A stretch of 64,000 nt of DNA from assembly GCA_028583415.1 (NCBI GenBank), contig CM053272.1, forward strand, positions 72,395,439 through 72,459,438, in the 5' to 3' direction. Source of the DNA: Protea cynaroides (taxonomy: Eukaryota; Streptophyta; Magnoliopsida; Proteales; Proteaceae). The position numbers were made by a program, and so were the translations under genes. The notes beneath the pieces were generated by a model. The model was given only the letters and a program-made list of their open reading frames with translations, was not told where the DNA came from and ran no database searches. This document shows, in pieces, positions 1 through 11,690 of this stretch (position 1 is the stretch's first letter; every line of letters starts with the position of its first letter).

Positions 1-396
1 TTATTCTGAATAGGAATTAAAATCTAAAGCAGAAGTTTTATCAAACATGGCCTAAGAGCATCCAGTTGATAGCCGCCGTCGCTTCGCATAAGAGAACAAC
101 ATTGAAAACTGCATGTTTAGATTTCACAAAGCGTGTTTATCCCATAGTTGGAAAACCAGTGTCTTTTTTTTTTCTTTTTTTTTCATTTTACTGAACTCAT
201 TTTTTGGAAAACCCGGTAATGATCAGTATTGGTCAATCAGAGTCTGTTTTTTTATTTTTTATTTAAAATAAAAAATTATTACAACAAACCCATTATGGGC
301 TTAAAGATTTTTGATTTTATGATTTATCAAGCCCATATCAAGTTTAAGATTTATTATTTGTCAAGTCCATGTCAAGATACAAGTAACATGTAATAT

Positions 397-606
397 GGAC
401 AAAGCTCACCCTTAAAGGGGGCGGGCGCGACCCACAGAGGTCGCCAGTGGGGGGATGAACGACCCCCGTTCGAGCCGACAAGCCAAGCCGACAAGAGAGT
501 GTCGGCTCGAACGGAGGGGTCGGATTCATCCAACCCCCACATGGCGACCATCTAGTGGGGTCGCCGCCACGCCTCCCGAATTTAAGGGATGAGACGATTT
601 GAATCC
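397..606. mobile_element. Fold-back MITE, copy 1 (Mutator-like, non-autonomous)
   Basis: This 210-bp GC-rich insertion lies in AT-rich DNA and is flanked by a perfect 10-bp direct repeat, catgtaatat, at 387-396 and 607-616. The ends are GGA...TCC. The two arms pair imperfectly over nearly the whole length (cccttaaa..gggcg..cgacc against ggtcg..cgcc..tttaaggg), and the centre is a hairpin around ttcgagccgac / gtcggctcgaa. A 9-10-bp duplication with long inverted arms and no coding capacity fits a Mutator-like MITE. A second copy is at 5536-5779. The limits are seen directly; the superfamily is inferred from duplication length. Confidence 0.8.
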
Positions 607-637
607 CATGTAATATAACAAACTCACAAAAACAGGC

Positions 638-1148
638 TAAGGGTGTTAATCGATCGGTCAGTTGGTTTCAGTTGGGCCTAATATGTTTTAGGTTATCTAA
701 CACCTCACACCGTGACCAGCATGTTTAGTAATTCGGGCTTCAAAAGCCAAGCATGGACACGTTTACACGATCGGTCGATTTCTGGTCCATAATTTGGCTC
801 ATGCTAAAGGGGTTTCAAACAGTCTATAAACACGCTAATACTAAAATGATTGTAGATACTTTTTTGTGGGGTTGTAAAGGCTTTTACTGGGTTCCAAATC
901 CATAAATTATTCTCATGTTGTAAATTAAATACTTTCCTATGGGATTGTAAAAGACTTATTAGGCTTTTGATCACCCAAATAGACAAAGACGGGACCGGAA
1001 ACAAGTGGAAGACTCAAAACAATGAAAGAGAGAAAGATATTTTACTGTTTTTGGCTTATAGCTTTACGGTTGTATCAATTTAAGGGTATCTTCGGTTCAT
1101 CAGTCGGTTCGAATGGGTACCGGTGCGTCCCTTAAATTGACACCCCTA
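638..1148. mobile_element. Possible hAT-type non-autonomous element
   Basis: The segment begins taagggtgttaat and ends with the inverted counterpart attgacacccct(a), giving about 13-bp imperfect inverted ends of the TAGGGGTGTCAA type common in plant hAT elements. No clean 8-bp target duplication is visible: the flanks aaacaggc and attggggc agree at only 4 of 8 positions. No coding capacity is seen. The inverted ends are clear, but the assignment to hAT is weak. Confidence 0.3.
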
Positions 1149-1660
1149 ATTGGGGCTACTTTCTAACATTTAAAATATACCCGTTCTAGAATCGATCAAC
1201 AGAAAGCTAAAACTTTGAGACAATTGCCCGAGCATCTACATCAATGTTAGAGATCCAACAGAAGCTTTTCTAGAGCACCCAACTATTCCAATCTATGAAT
1301 CAAATTTCCGTCCAACATCTTCTCATTCTTCTGGTTTTCTTCTCATTTTTCTGGTTCTAAATATTGAGATGAGGATAGTATAGAATATCTTTAACCCTTC
1401 ATCTTCTTTGCCTAGTAATTTATGGGCAAGGCCTCAGCGTTGGAAATGAGAAATCAGATACCGTAAGGGAGAGAATGTGAGCAGACGAGTTTCCCCTAGC
1501 TCGGTGAAAACATCAAGTTTCATGTGACTCATGAAAAATCGGATTGAGTCATGTCATTTTCTACACTGAACGATTCTCCTTCACACTTAACCAGGTTTTC
1601 CAAAATTATGGCTCAACTTGAGCGACTTGCCTAAGTCTAAACCTGGTTTTCCAACCATGA
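1149..1660. other. Non-coding stretch, nothing recognised
   Basis: No credible reading frame, RNA gene or element end is visible here. The composition is AT-rich. Confidence 0.5.
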
Positions 1661-1669
1661 TTTATCTCC

Positions 1670-1872
1670 GGCAGTCTCTATATCACTCCAAATCCTCCAT
1701 GTTGATGGTCTTGGCCCCAAGAAGCATCAGTGTTCAATTTGTACACTCCGAGTGTGCTTGTTGCCTTGCCTGACTCACATCGATTAGAGTCCACAAACTT
1801 GTTCCCAAACACCAAGTCATTTCTTGAAGGCCACAAATACCATGAACGAAGAAAGTACAAGATCCCACTCTC
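1670..1872 (-). pseudogene. LINE (non-LTR retrotransposon) RNase H remnant
   Basis: A minus-strand frame of about 60 residues has a W/L-x-x-x-RND-x-x-F block followed about 25 residues later by KLNTDASW and GGFGVI. This order (RN..VF, then K-x-N-x-DAS, then GG-x-G-x-I) is typical of the C-terminal RNase H-like domain of plant LINE polyproteins and of the related stand-alone RNase H genes. The DAS aspartate would be the first catalytic residue. The rest of the domain and the reverse transcriptase are missing, so this is a decayed fragment. Confidence 0.6.
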
Positions 1873-1975
1873 CTTGCTAGCTTTCTTGCCATGCTAATCA
1901 AATTGACCTCACATCTTTATTCCTCTCCTAAACCAGCTCAGACAAGAAAGCTGTCCACAAAAATTCATTATCTTA

Positions 1976-3698
1976 GGTTCTCTTTGATATAGTTTATATT
2001 TATGTTTATAAGTTATCTATGATAAATCATTTATGAGAATAAATTATGAATCATAAATATTAACCGTTTGATTCCATTAGAGATAAAGAAATAATAATAG
2101 ATTATCAAAATAATGATAAACACCTTCTAACATATCTAGATTTTACATTATATTAATTTATTTTAGGAAAAAAGATAGTTAGCTCCCCTGTAACTTACCT
2201 TAAAAACAATTGAACACTAAACGTTTAGGAAATATTTCATTAGAGGCTAACGATGAGAGTCTAATATTTTCTTAATGACCAAATTACCCTTTATAGAAGT
2301 GACTGACTTAAAAAAAAAACAAAGAAGTAAGGGAGATGATGTTTCTATAGAACAAAAGTTTAACCAGCTTGGGTATTCAGAAAGGAATTCAATTTTCTAC
2401 CTTAATGGTGATTTGGGGTTTCTGAGGATGACTGGCTCCCCACAAAATCAAAGAGAAAAAGGAGAAATTAACCCTTTACACGAGAGAGACCATCTGCTCG
2501 TCTCTCCGGTCTGACTGTGGATGTCCAGTGATTGTAGAAAAAGGAAAACCACGTCTTCTTGCAACTCTTCCCTGCAAGCATTTGGAATTCCTACAACCTC
2601 TGCAGGAGAAGCTCATCGTCGAACATGGAGAAAAACCTACCAGAGAAGTGCAACCCTTAAAAAGGACAGTTATTTTTTGCACACCTCTGCAAAATTCTTT
2701 CTGCCAGGGCATTGTGATTAACCCTAATGGTGGTGCATCATTTTGCCAGAGCATCGTCACAAACTAATTTCAACAAAACCCTGAAAAACATAAAAAACAA
2801 TTACAAATCTTCAGTGAGTTTGATCTTTCCCTTACCACATTGTCTTCGATTTCGACAGTAGTCTCCAATTCATCCTTCAAATCCAGCTATGAAGATCCTG
2901 ATTTCACTCCATTTTCTAGCTCTCTAGCAAAATGCCCCTCATCTAGAGTGCCCATTGACTAAATACAAATCCCACAATAGAACCAGTAAATACCCGGATT
3001 GGATAATAGCAAACACTTGATGAATCGAAAGGCTCAAAACACAACAATGAAATAGGGAAAAGATTAAAAATTCAAGTTACCCAGATTATTAAAATAGCAG
3101 AAACAATCTGAGCAAGGATAAATCGGGGTAGGATGCAGAAAAATCAATCCGCCCAAAATATGGGAGGAATAAGAGGAGCAAGCAAATAGTACAACACACG
3201 GTGACTCCTACTCAAAAGAAGAACAGAAAGAAGAAAGGAGAAAATAGAGAAGGTTAAATGGAGGAAGAAGAAAAGACGAAGAGTGGCTGAGCCTATAAAC
3301 GTAAGGCTGTCGTTCATATTCGAATGTGCGGAAGTGGATCCCCAAATTCTTGGCTTTTCTGTCTTCCTCCTGTGCTTCAATCTTTCCACCCTCAAATCAA
3401 ATCGGAAAGCTTCTTGGCCAAGGCCAATATTTGGTCTTGTGGAGTGGTTTTGTTCATTTGACAATCTCATAAAACGCTAAAGGGTAGAGTTGTCTATAAA
3501 AAATACATCGTTAAAAATTGGGATTGTTTGTCTTTTTCTAAACGTTGAGTGTTTAGCTCTCATTAAGGTAAGTTACCGGGGAGGTAACTGACTTTTTCTC
3601 TTTATTTTAAATATAAATAAATACCATGTATCATACCAAATAAGTACATGTCATAATGTATTGTATATTTAATTCTATAATACATATCAAAGAGAGCC
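1976..3698. mobile_element. Tourist-like (PIF/Harbinger) MITE, split by a MULE
   Basis: The ends ggttctctttgatat (1976-1990) and atatcaaagagagcc (3684-3698) are near-perfect inverted repeats. TTA flanks both sides (1973-1975 and 3699-3701), the 3-bp duplication expected for PIF/Harbinger elements. After removing the nested MULE and its duplication, about 278 bp of AT-rich non-coding MITE remain. Confidence 0.7.
2166..3601. mobile_element. Non-autonomous Mutator-like element inside the Tourist MITE
   Basis: The element is 1436 bp long with inverted ends of about 35-70 bp. The left end starts ggaaaaaagatagttag and the right end, read inverted, starts gagaaaaagtcagtta; both then share a cctcccc/ctcccct block and gtaacttacctta. 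It is flanked by an exact 9-bp duplication, tttatttta (2157-2165 and 3602-3610). No transposase motif is present. The interior is less AT-rich than the surroundings, with unassigned frames of 66-108 residues. It could be a Pack-MULE carrying host gene pieces, but I could not recognise a donor. Confidence 0.8.
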
Positions 3699-3701
3699 TT
3701 A

Positions 3702-4859
3702 AGTATTATATGGCATCTCCATATATGTTTCCATAGAGATGTTGGTGTATCTTGTCAACTATTAAATCGCCTCCTTAGTGTACTACAAATGACAATGAAA
3801 AATGATTGGTAGTCTGAACAAAGAAACACAAAGAAACGGCCATCTCAAAGGGCTCCCGCACATTAGTTGATCCTCTCTTGACACAAAAAAAAAATGATAG
3901 AGGAATTGTGGGACTTGAGATTAGGATATGTGGGGTATCTCTAGACATTACATTTTGTCACCTTTCATAGGCAATGATGATGGTAGGATGGTGTTCTTGA
4001 GCTCTCTCATCAAGGAGAGTTTATTTAAAGATAGAATTGGACACTTCCAACCATTTTTCTAGAAAATGGACTTCAAAACACATAGCAAACATTTCTAGCG
4101 ACTTCGTGGCATTGCGGTCCTAGTGCGGTGCCCCGTAACCCCATGGACACCTTATCGCAACACTACTATTCGTGATGGTGTGGCAGAGTAGATCTACTGC
4201 AATGTTGCAACTGCCATGGGCCGGTAAATCATCATTGGCCCATACCTATGCTACGGAATAGCAGTGCCAGCCGTGACCCCGTAGTTCCTAATCCGGGATT
4301 GCCTAAAATATGCCCCTCCTCCCCATGGATTCAAAACACCTTGGACCCCCCCCCCCCCCCCTTTCTCTTTCTTCCCACACACGCATACAAAAAATCAAAT
4401 CTCACCTCCTTTAGTTTCAAGCATAATTGAGACATCTTTAGATAAGGTGTCAACGGGCTGGGCTAGGCCGGGTGTCTGAAAGCCCAAGCTCTAACTTGAG
4501 TCCCTTAAAGCAAGCCCTGAGCCTAGCATAGCCTTGCCCTGCCACGGTCATACAAAGCCTTAACCCAAGCGTTGAGCCCATTGAAGCTTAGAACCGGGCC
4601 GGATTGGCCTTGATTGGGTTGAAGTCGTTGGACATTCAAAAATTGTAGGAAACATGGGGGTTTGGAGACAAAATGTAAAGAAAAGTGAAGAATCTCTTCT
4701 AATAATGATGGTTGTAGGTCCAACGCTCCCAATAATTCTTCTTAAGCTAATACCCATTCCTTCACAAGTGAATTTGTGATGGTGGTTTCTGGTAGCGATG
4801 GAGGAGTGGTTGTTGATATGGTGTGAGCGTACATGTATGCTATGCACTCCTCATTGTCA
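3702..4859. other. Non-coding repeat-like stretch
   Basis: No supported gene is seen. It contains a poly-C run near 4350 and a 4440-4560 segment rich in 'gcccaagc/gggctgggctagg' motifs, which resembles dispersed plant repeats. The last 100 bases may already belong to the decayed gypsy remnant that follows. Confidence 0.4.
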
Positions 4860-5526
4860 GGTAGACCTTCTTCCATGGATAGCACCTTTCTACTTAGTAT
4901 GTCGACAATCACATTTGTCATTCGAAGATTAAATTATATGTACATTCATAGTTCTTCAATAATTCCAACAATTTTCGTTGTCTCATATTCAACTCTATTT
5001 TATTGAACAAGTAGGTGAGACTCTTGTGGTCAGACTTGTTTTGAAACTTTTCTCAATGAAAGTAGTAGTGTGACTATGTCTTGAGGGAAAATACTACTTC
5101 TATTAGCTTAAGGTCATAGAGTATGGTAATTCTTTTCATGCTCCTTTAATTTTCGTGTAGCATAGGCAATAACCTTTCCATGTTGCATCAAGACATAATC
5201 GAGTCCAAGCTTGGAGACATTAGTGTAGACAATCAATCCTTTAGGTCCTGATGGAATGGTTAAGACCGGGCAGAAACTAATTTCTGTTTTAGCTTTTGGA
5301 AGCTTTCCTTACACTTTTCTGACAATATAAATTTTTTTCCCTTTTTGGTTAGTTAAGTCAAATGGATTGCAATGTGTGAGAAATCTTCAATAAGTCTCTT
5401 GTAGTATCCAGCCAGTCCATGGAAGCTTCTGACTTTGGTGATGGTCTTTGGTGCTTCCTAATCGAGTAGTACTTTAACCTTGTTGGGATCAACTACTATC
5501 CTTCCAGCTCATAGGCTACACAGAAT
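4860..5526 (-). pseudogene. Ty3/gypsy RT-RNase H remnant (element G)
   Basis: The minus-strand sequence follows the same order as element A at about 16590-17220. It begins with the RNase H end (equivalent to the 'NQKELNMRQRRW' and 'HKSL' blocks), then the 'LYTDASG' area, then the thumb and connection region ('FLGL.GYYRRF'). Stops and frame changes are frequent and no continuous frame survives. It stops at the MITE insertion at 5536. I matched it by eye to A and B, not by alignment software. Confidence 0.6.
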
Positions 5527-5535
5527 GCTTGGCCT

Positions 5536-5779
5536 GGAACCGCATCCTCTCCTCCCAGTGACTCTGGGAGGATGGTGGCAACCTTGTCCAGATGGCCGAC
5601 ACATGGGTCTCAGTGAATACGAGACCCACGTTCAAGCCGACACCCCAGCCGACAAGCCAAGCCGACAGGGGGTGTCGGCTTGAACATGGGTCTCGGATTC
5701 ACCGAGAGCCACGTGTCGGCCATCCAGATAGGGTTGCCACCGTCCTCCCAGAGTTGCTAGGAGGAGACGATGTGAATCC
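5536..5779. mobile_element. Fold-back MITE, copy 2
   Basis: This 244-bp GC-rich fold-back element has GGA...TCC ends and a 9-bp flanking repeat with one mismatch: gcttggcct (5527-5535) and gcttggccc (5780-5788). The arms pair (cctcccagtgactctgggagg..ggtggcaacc against ggttgccacc..cctcccagag), and so does the centre (ttcaagccgac / gtcggcttgaa). The tail gagacgatgtgaatcc is nearly the same as in copy 1 at 397-606, so the two form one family although the arms have diverged. Confidence 0.8.
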
Positions 5780-5889
5780 GCTTGGCCCATATTCGAGTGA
5801 ACCAAAGTAGAGTATGGCCACTACATTTTATTTAAGGAATTAAAGCGGTTTACGGTTAAAGAGGCATTCCTAATATGGGTTGGGCTTCG

Positions 5890-6895
5890 ATACTTAGGTA
5901 TCGTATCACTACCAGGCCTAACTTGGTATGACATTTCTATTGCAACCTTTGGATGGAAGGAGGTATGGGGGATTACGACGATGAGCTTGACTTACACTTG
6001 TCCAGTAGGGTTAAGGCGTGGACAGATCTTTTGATGTCCGCTAGTTGGCCAGTCTTTTGGATATATCAGCAGTAGGAGGGTGTGCTTTGACAGGGCCGAA
6101 GATGGCATCCTTCATTTTTGAGAGTTTTCACTAGGAGATGTGGTATCAGTTGAGGTATCCTGGGACTGAGCATCTGGAGAAAACTTATCATCCATGCTTA
6201 CGAGTCTATAGTCGCATCATCCAACATAACATACTTCCTTGGAACGGTCACCGAGATGAGATAGCTACTTTTTGCGATTCCATGACATACTACGTCACGA
6301 CCAGGTACTAGATATGCTTACCCTACGTTTTGATGCAGGCCATGATTATTGCCACTGAGTGTCTTTGGGCTGGAAACTGTCCTTTCGGAAACTTCTCACA
6401 TATTTATTCCAGAGGATGGGGGTCAATATTGAGTCTGAGGCCAATTTACCAAAATCAAATTATTATATGGAGGCTAGTGAGGGTAAGGATGAGGGTTAGC
6501 AGACGGCACATACCAAGGCTGTGTTTACTGAGCCACCGACTCAAGCAGACAATGGAGTCCCTCCGACTATTTTTGGGCTTACTCTAGAGGCATTTTTTTC
6601 ACTAGTGCAGGGTGTCATAACTACGGTCCAAGGAATGAAGGATAGGACCGACCTTCTCATGGATGGGGTCAAGAGGCGTATGATGAAGAACATTTCCGAT
6701 GTTGAGCAATGAGTGCAAGCCTTGGAGGTTACTTGTGCTAGGACGACACAACACATGGAGAATACTAGACACGATATGCAAGCTATTAGGGCAGCCTTGG
6801 CTGTGGTAGGGACGATCCCTCCCATTAATCCAGCAGCAGATGCCGTAGCATTCTCTTCACATCAACAGTTTTTGCCAAGTTGGGTTTCCTGAAGC
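5890..6895 (+). pseudogene. Antisense extra gene of element G (decayed)
   Basis: This runs opposite to the element's pol. The 5' part matches the plus-strand gene of element A: 'tggtatgacatttctattgcaacctt...gtatgggggattac' corresponds to the RQFYCNL...GDYND block of A. Further on, 'ctttcggaaacttctc' corresponds to the LPYG-x-I-T block, and 6520-6890 to the C-terminal helical region. There are many stops, and the longest open piece is 85 codons. In A and B the same gene lies in the same place between 5' LTR and gag. No function is assigned. Confidence 0.55.
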
Positions 6896-7321
6896 CAGCA
6901 TCGGCAGCATACATATTCTATTGATGAGGTAAGAGCAGAGTGAGTAGTTTTCGCATTAGGTTCAAGAGCAACAGCAACAAGACTAGACCAATTTTTTTTC
7001 TTTTACTTTTTATTTTATCTTTTCTGATGTAATCCTTTTTACATTCTTTACTTTTTCTTGTTAGTTTAAGTAATGGGTCGGGTTGTAGTCCATACTCTAG
7101 TCTGTACAAAACACTTGTTTATGATTGAAATGGCATTTTGTTTTATTTAAGTGTATTATTCTCTTGTTTAAGTTCCACTAGTTTGGTTTTACACTTATCT
7201 AGGGAACCTCCGTGATTCTATTATGTTTGTTCTTATAATGCTTTTACATCCCGTAGAATCAACTTACTTGAAATGTGTAGATATTAGGTGTAACTGGCTA
7301 AGGTAATACAAAGTAAGAGCT

Positions 7322-7333
7322 GCTCTGATATCA
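7322..7333 (-). other. Primer binding site of element G
   Basis: gctctgatatca is the reverse complement of TGATATCAGAGC. This is the initiator-Met tRNA primer site TGGTATCAGAGC with one change, four bases from the LTR end at 7338. Confidence 0.6.
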
Positions 7334-7337
7334 ATGT

Positions 7338-10077
7338 TGTCACACCTCAAATCCGGAACCTCTTAAGCGTGACTGGATTGCCGCATAGCAAACCAATCCT
7401 ACTCCAAGATATCAAATTCATAGTACCATTAACCAATCAATGACGCATAATGCCATGCATAACCGTAAAATAGTCATAGTAACACCGCCATAGTGGAAGT
7501 CTTTGAATTTTAAAGCAAATTAAAATTCTAATGTAAAATAGAGTATTTAAGCAAGTTTATGTCTATCAATAAATCAAAACATAAATACTACTTATGTTCA
7601 AATAAATACTCAAATATATTTCAATAAAATCCAAGAAAAACATGTCCTCAAACTGGAATAGAAAGCTAACCTAAACTAAAGCATAGCTAAGTTCTCCAAT
7701 CCTAAATGCACACATCACACACGCATGATCATAACATCAAGACCACGTCAAGATGTGCCAACATCCCCCACGATAGACTCTGTCCTGGCATCTAGTCCTA
7801 GGTCTCAACCTATATTTGGCTAGTAATCCCTAAGGAAGAGCACCTAACACCACAATATCATCCCTAAACCTCAGCCGGTAGGCTAGGGGAAGTTCACAAA
7901 CCATGTACGACTCACCCGCCCAATAAAGTATGTCATGAATGGGAAGCACCACAGTCCATGATCATGCCACTTTAATATGAGCCTACACCAATACTTAATC
8001 CCCCATTGGCAAGGGTGCATTCCATTGGTTATGATAATCCTAACCAATGTGTAATTACTAATGCAATCCAAGGCCATACCCAAGTAGAGTTTTAGGCTTG
8101 ACCCCACTAGGATATTAGCATATGCAAAGTAGTGGCCTTATGGATAGTACGGTACGAAGGTCCACAACTCCCTTTTTGCCCATCCACACAGCGCTAACCA
8201 AACATCATGCTTAATCAAACAATCAAAAAAATATAGTAGTAATGCATATGCATAAACAAATATCACAAATATTTGATGACATGTTATCATGAAGTTAACA
8301 TATTCAATAGGCATGCACTCATATGAGAAATAGGAAATTAAGTCAGAACCATGATGAGTAGTAGTACTCTAATGAAGACAGAGTGTTTTCCTTCAATCCC
8401 ATGTAGATTTACCTATTAAAGTTGACTATGATTTTGTTTAATATTTATTATCTTTAAAAATGTTCAATCTTCTTAGGTATCCTCATTAACCTTGGGTTGA
8501 TACTCTTGCGTCAATGGATTAGGTCATAGAGTCCAAGGTTGAGTTCTGGTCTAATTTAGAACCTTCTTTACTATCTGGTGGATCAGGCACTGGCATGCTC
8601 CGCCCGGACACCACCCGAATGTAATATATATAGTGGAAACCACTTTGTGGTTGTTCAGTGGATCGATGTCCAGAAGATGGTACCATTACATGCTCTGTCC
8701 GGATGCCACCTGAGAGGAATTAAAACATTGACATTCTATTCTGGGACTGTCCAGTCGTATGGGTTTTGCACTCAAATGAACCACCAGATCCTATGCCTGG
8801 ACAAGCTCTTTTCTATTCAAATTGGAGTATTCTTCACTATAATGACTAGGCTTCCTTCCTAAGGTCCCCTAGGTCCTTCCCTAACGATTGGGAACCTTAG
8901 TGGCTAATTCCCACCGTGGGTTTTGTCTCTTAGTGATGGTCTTTCCATCACAAGGGGCTACTGTCTAAGGTTTTTTTTGTCAAATCTGGGCAGTGTTTTC
9001 AAATTTTTCTATCTTCCATTATTGGCCAATGGATACCTTGTCTCCAACAATTTGGAGGATAAGTACATTTACAGTGGCTCCTCAAAATCTAGAATTTACA
9101 AAGAAGAGTTGTAGAACTTACCTTCGCTTGATTCTTCGTTCGAAGAGCATGAGTAACCTTGGAAGAACCTCTTAGCAATGTCTCCTTCTTCTCTCTCTCT
9201 CTCTCTCTAAAATGTGCATCAGAATAATGGTTGTTCTAACCCTAAACTCATATTAGTCTAGGCATGGGAGAGAGAGTCATAGTTTGAGTAGGGTCTCCCA
9301 CTCCTATCTCTCTCCTCTGTCTTTTCTATTTCTTAGGTGGCTAGTCCCACCTTCCTACCACTTGGAAGCTTATTGCGTACAAGGGAGACACAATCCCTCC
9401 AATGTGTGGTTACACACATGTGGCAACCCATGATGGTGGGATGCTACATGGAGTGCATCCAACGATTATGCTTTGGTAGAGTTGGTTGTACTCTAGTATT
9501 GACTAATTTAACTAGCCATGGGCTCGTGCCACTTGTCGGTGAAGGCTTTCATTCCATTCCAACTACCATTATCCTTCCTAGTTGGATTAGAACTCCCTCT
9601 TCTTAATGCGCACAAGGTGAGAGATTGTTGGGTCCCCTCGAATTATCCATCTATAAGTTAGGATTAAATAAATTTAGATTAAATTCCACCTATCCTATAA
9701 TGGGTCCCACGTCCAAGACATCATAGGTCATGTCTAGATGCAGCTAGGTGTCACCTATGGGTGATCTATGGGTTGCAACCAAGTTACTATCCGTAGGTAT
9801 TGTCTAGCTACAAGAGGTGCGGTTGTGGTTGCACTTGGACAGCCTACACCTGAACCTTGATAGAGTGTTGTTTAGTAGTCTGGTTTGGTCCGAGTTTGTT
9901 TTCTTTTGGTTCCTACATGGTTCCTACTCATGCGTATAACGTGAACAAAATTTTTGAGTTTCTTACAATGTACCATACGTGTATCTAACGGGTATGGATT
10001 TCGATGCTATAACTGTGGGAAGACCTGACGTGTGCCAAAATTCAATTTAGGCCAAAATTTTGGGTGTAGGTCTTACA
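7338..10077 (-). repeat. 5' LTR of element G
   Basis: This 2740-bp LTR starts tgtcacacct and ends gtaggtcttaca on the plus strand, the same termini as the LTRs of A, B, D and E (TGTAAGA...GTGTGACA in sense orientation). It carries a CT microsatellite at 9191-9208, at the place where the other LTRs have a GA-rich leader. It also has CCGGA-type motifs at 8600-8790, where A and B have GGGTCGA clusters. No partner LTR is present in the window. Confidence 0.7.
9191..9208. repeat. (CT)9 microsatellite
   Basis: Nine uninterrupted CT units lie within the LTR of element G. Confidence 0.95.
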
Positions 10078-10223
10078 AGCCAAGCCCAGATTTAATATTG
10101 AATCTCAAAATCTCATCTTTAATATTTTTCTATTCCACTTGTGGAGAATCATCCTCAGCATCATGATTTACAAGGTGGTCACCCATGGAGATGAAGTGGT
10201 AGCCTCCACGTAATTCTTCTTAT

Positions 10224-10519
10224 TTATTTTAGGATTTGCAAGCTCATTTCAAGTCTCAAAACTTCTTCCTCAAACTTTGCACATTCATCTGCTTTAGAAG
10301 ATTGCTCATTGTTCAATTCATTTGCTAGTTGTATTGCTTCTTCAATGGTGATCTGTAGTTGACTTATCACTTCAGTTGCATCTTCATACCAAACATTTAA
10401 CTTTTTGTTCTTCTTCCTCTCTATATCTTCGAAAAGGAAAGGACTCAACATCCACAGCTCTGCCTAGCTTTTCCCAAAGGAGAGTTTGAATAAATCATAT
10501 TTCTTTTTCTTTGTATCAA
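10224..10519 (-). pseudogene. Copia element H, C-terminal gag piece (left of A)
   Basis: A 75-codon minus-strand frame (10451-10224) is rich in E, K, L and Q with heptad spacing, i.e. coiled-coil-like. In plant Ty1/copia elements with this type of gag, a coiled-coil stretch follows the zinc knuckle. The upstream part of the same gag lies at 24849-26140, and element A has split the two. Assignment relies on that context rather than on a diagnostic motif. Confidence 0.45.
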
Positions 10520-10801
10520 TGTCACACCCTAATTCCGCACACTTCAGAATGGTGTGATGAACCGCTAGAAAATCAACGGTTCAACCAGGATCTCATACAG
10601 ATGGTATCCGGCTGATCTAAACCTCATACATCCACATTCATAATCAGAGTAAATACACAATAGCGGAAGTCTTATAGTAAAATGAACTGAGAATCTACTG
10701 TGATATTAATATTTAAATATTAATTATTCTGTATCAACTGAGACATAAATAAATATCAAATACACGTCCTTAATAAATCTAAATAAAGAAAAATTAAAAA
10801 T

Positions 10802-10954
10802 CTAATCGAATACACATGAGTTGCAGTCGCAAGAGGAGTCATGTGTATCCACTACATCTTCAACTTCCATTGCCGCCACATTTCCATACACTGGAGCATC
10901 TATATAATCTTCAACGGTAATACCTGCATCATCAACTAAAAATATTCGACGTCG
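10802..10954 (-). other. Conserved LTR mini-ORF, element A 3' LTR
   Basis: An open block of 50 codons plus stop reads RRIFLVDDAGITVEDY... and ends HDSSCDCNSCVFD. The same block, with the same length from the DAG motif to the stop, is present in the other LTR of A (22794-22946), in both LTRs of B, and with many synonymous changes in LTR D. No start codon is obvious at the block's 5' edge in A; a stop lies just upstream in frame. Function unknown. Confidence 0.5.
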
Positions 10955-11384
10955 AGGGGTGAGCACACATCATGGCTCAGTGAGCAAACAAAACAATGCA
11001 ACAATACATATGCATGCAGTCAAATCATATCTTTGGTCCGGTTTAAAGTTTACAATGTGCTATAGAAAGGATAGGTGGCCGCCGCACCTCTATACACGAG
11101 TGTGTGCAAACGCCCAATGAAAATGGCACCGTCACCCCACATGCACCCAGAATAGCACAATATACACCCCATGAAAAACAGTCATGGCTGTACCGGTTGA
11201 TACCATACCAACAAATAAATCCCTGCTGGCTAGGGTTGCAAACTGGGATCATAACTAACCAATCCTAATGCCAAACAATGTATCCAAGGCCTCACCCCAG
11301 CATCCCTCAGAACATCCATAGAGATAGAGCTAAGGCCCCCAGTAGTGTCAGAGACTACAAGGACCGAAACCACCTCCCCTGATC

Positions 11385-11575
11385 TCACAAAAAAAAAACT
11401 CCCCAAAAGGAAGGGGGACGGACGACGGCAAAAGAGGAAAAAAAAAAAAAGGGGGAAAGGAACAACCCACCCAAAAAAAAGGGGGAAACGGAGACCATCC
11501 CCCCCCCCCCCCCCCCCCCCCCAAACAAAAAAACCCAAAAACCAACCCCCCCCCCCCCCTCCCCCATACATCTCA
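11385..11575. repeat. Homopolymer-rich low-complexity sequence, possible assembly artefact
   Basis: Runs of A, G and C alternate, including about 26 consecutive C, replacing the normal LTR sequence seen at 23380-23520 in the partner LTR. Frames across it encode only poly-Gly or poly-Pro and are not genes. Confidence 0.8.
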
Positions 11576-11690
11576 TCAGATCATAAAAATAAAGTATATG
11601 CATGACTAATAGAATTTGGTAATGGCGATACAAGCATACACGCATAGAATCAATATGGCATTGGACTCAAGAAATAAAACAGTTTATTAT

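Larger units (their letters stand above)
4860..10077 (-). mobile_element. Gypsy chromovirus remnant G, 5' part only
   Basis: Read on the minus strand, this is a 5' LTR (7338-10077), a primer site (7322-7333), an antisense-gene remnant (5890-6895, plus strand) and a piece of RT/RNase H (4860-5526). Gag, protease, integrase and the 3' LTR are missing, so internal deletion and truncation are needed. Gene order matches elements A and B in this window. A fold-back MITE has inserted at the junction of the RT and antisense-gene remnants. Family membership rests on similarity to A. Confidence 0.65.

Noticed and set aside
4248..4430. 60-residue frame with a Pro run near 4350
   Set aside because: The run is a poly-C tract and no domain or homologous copy supports it.
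11230..11645. Frames of 65-113 residues rich in Gly, Pro and Lys
   Set aside because: They translate homopolymer runs that replace normal LTR sequence, so they are not genes.
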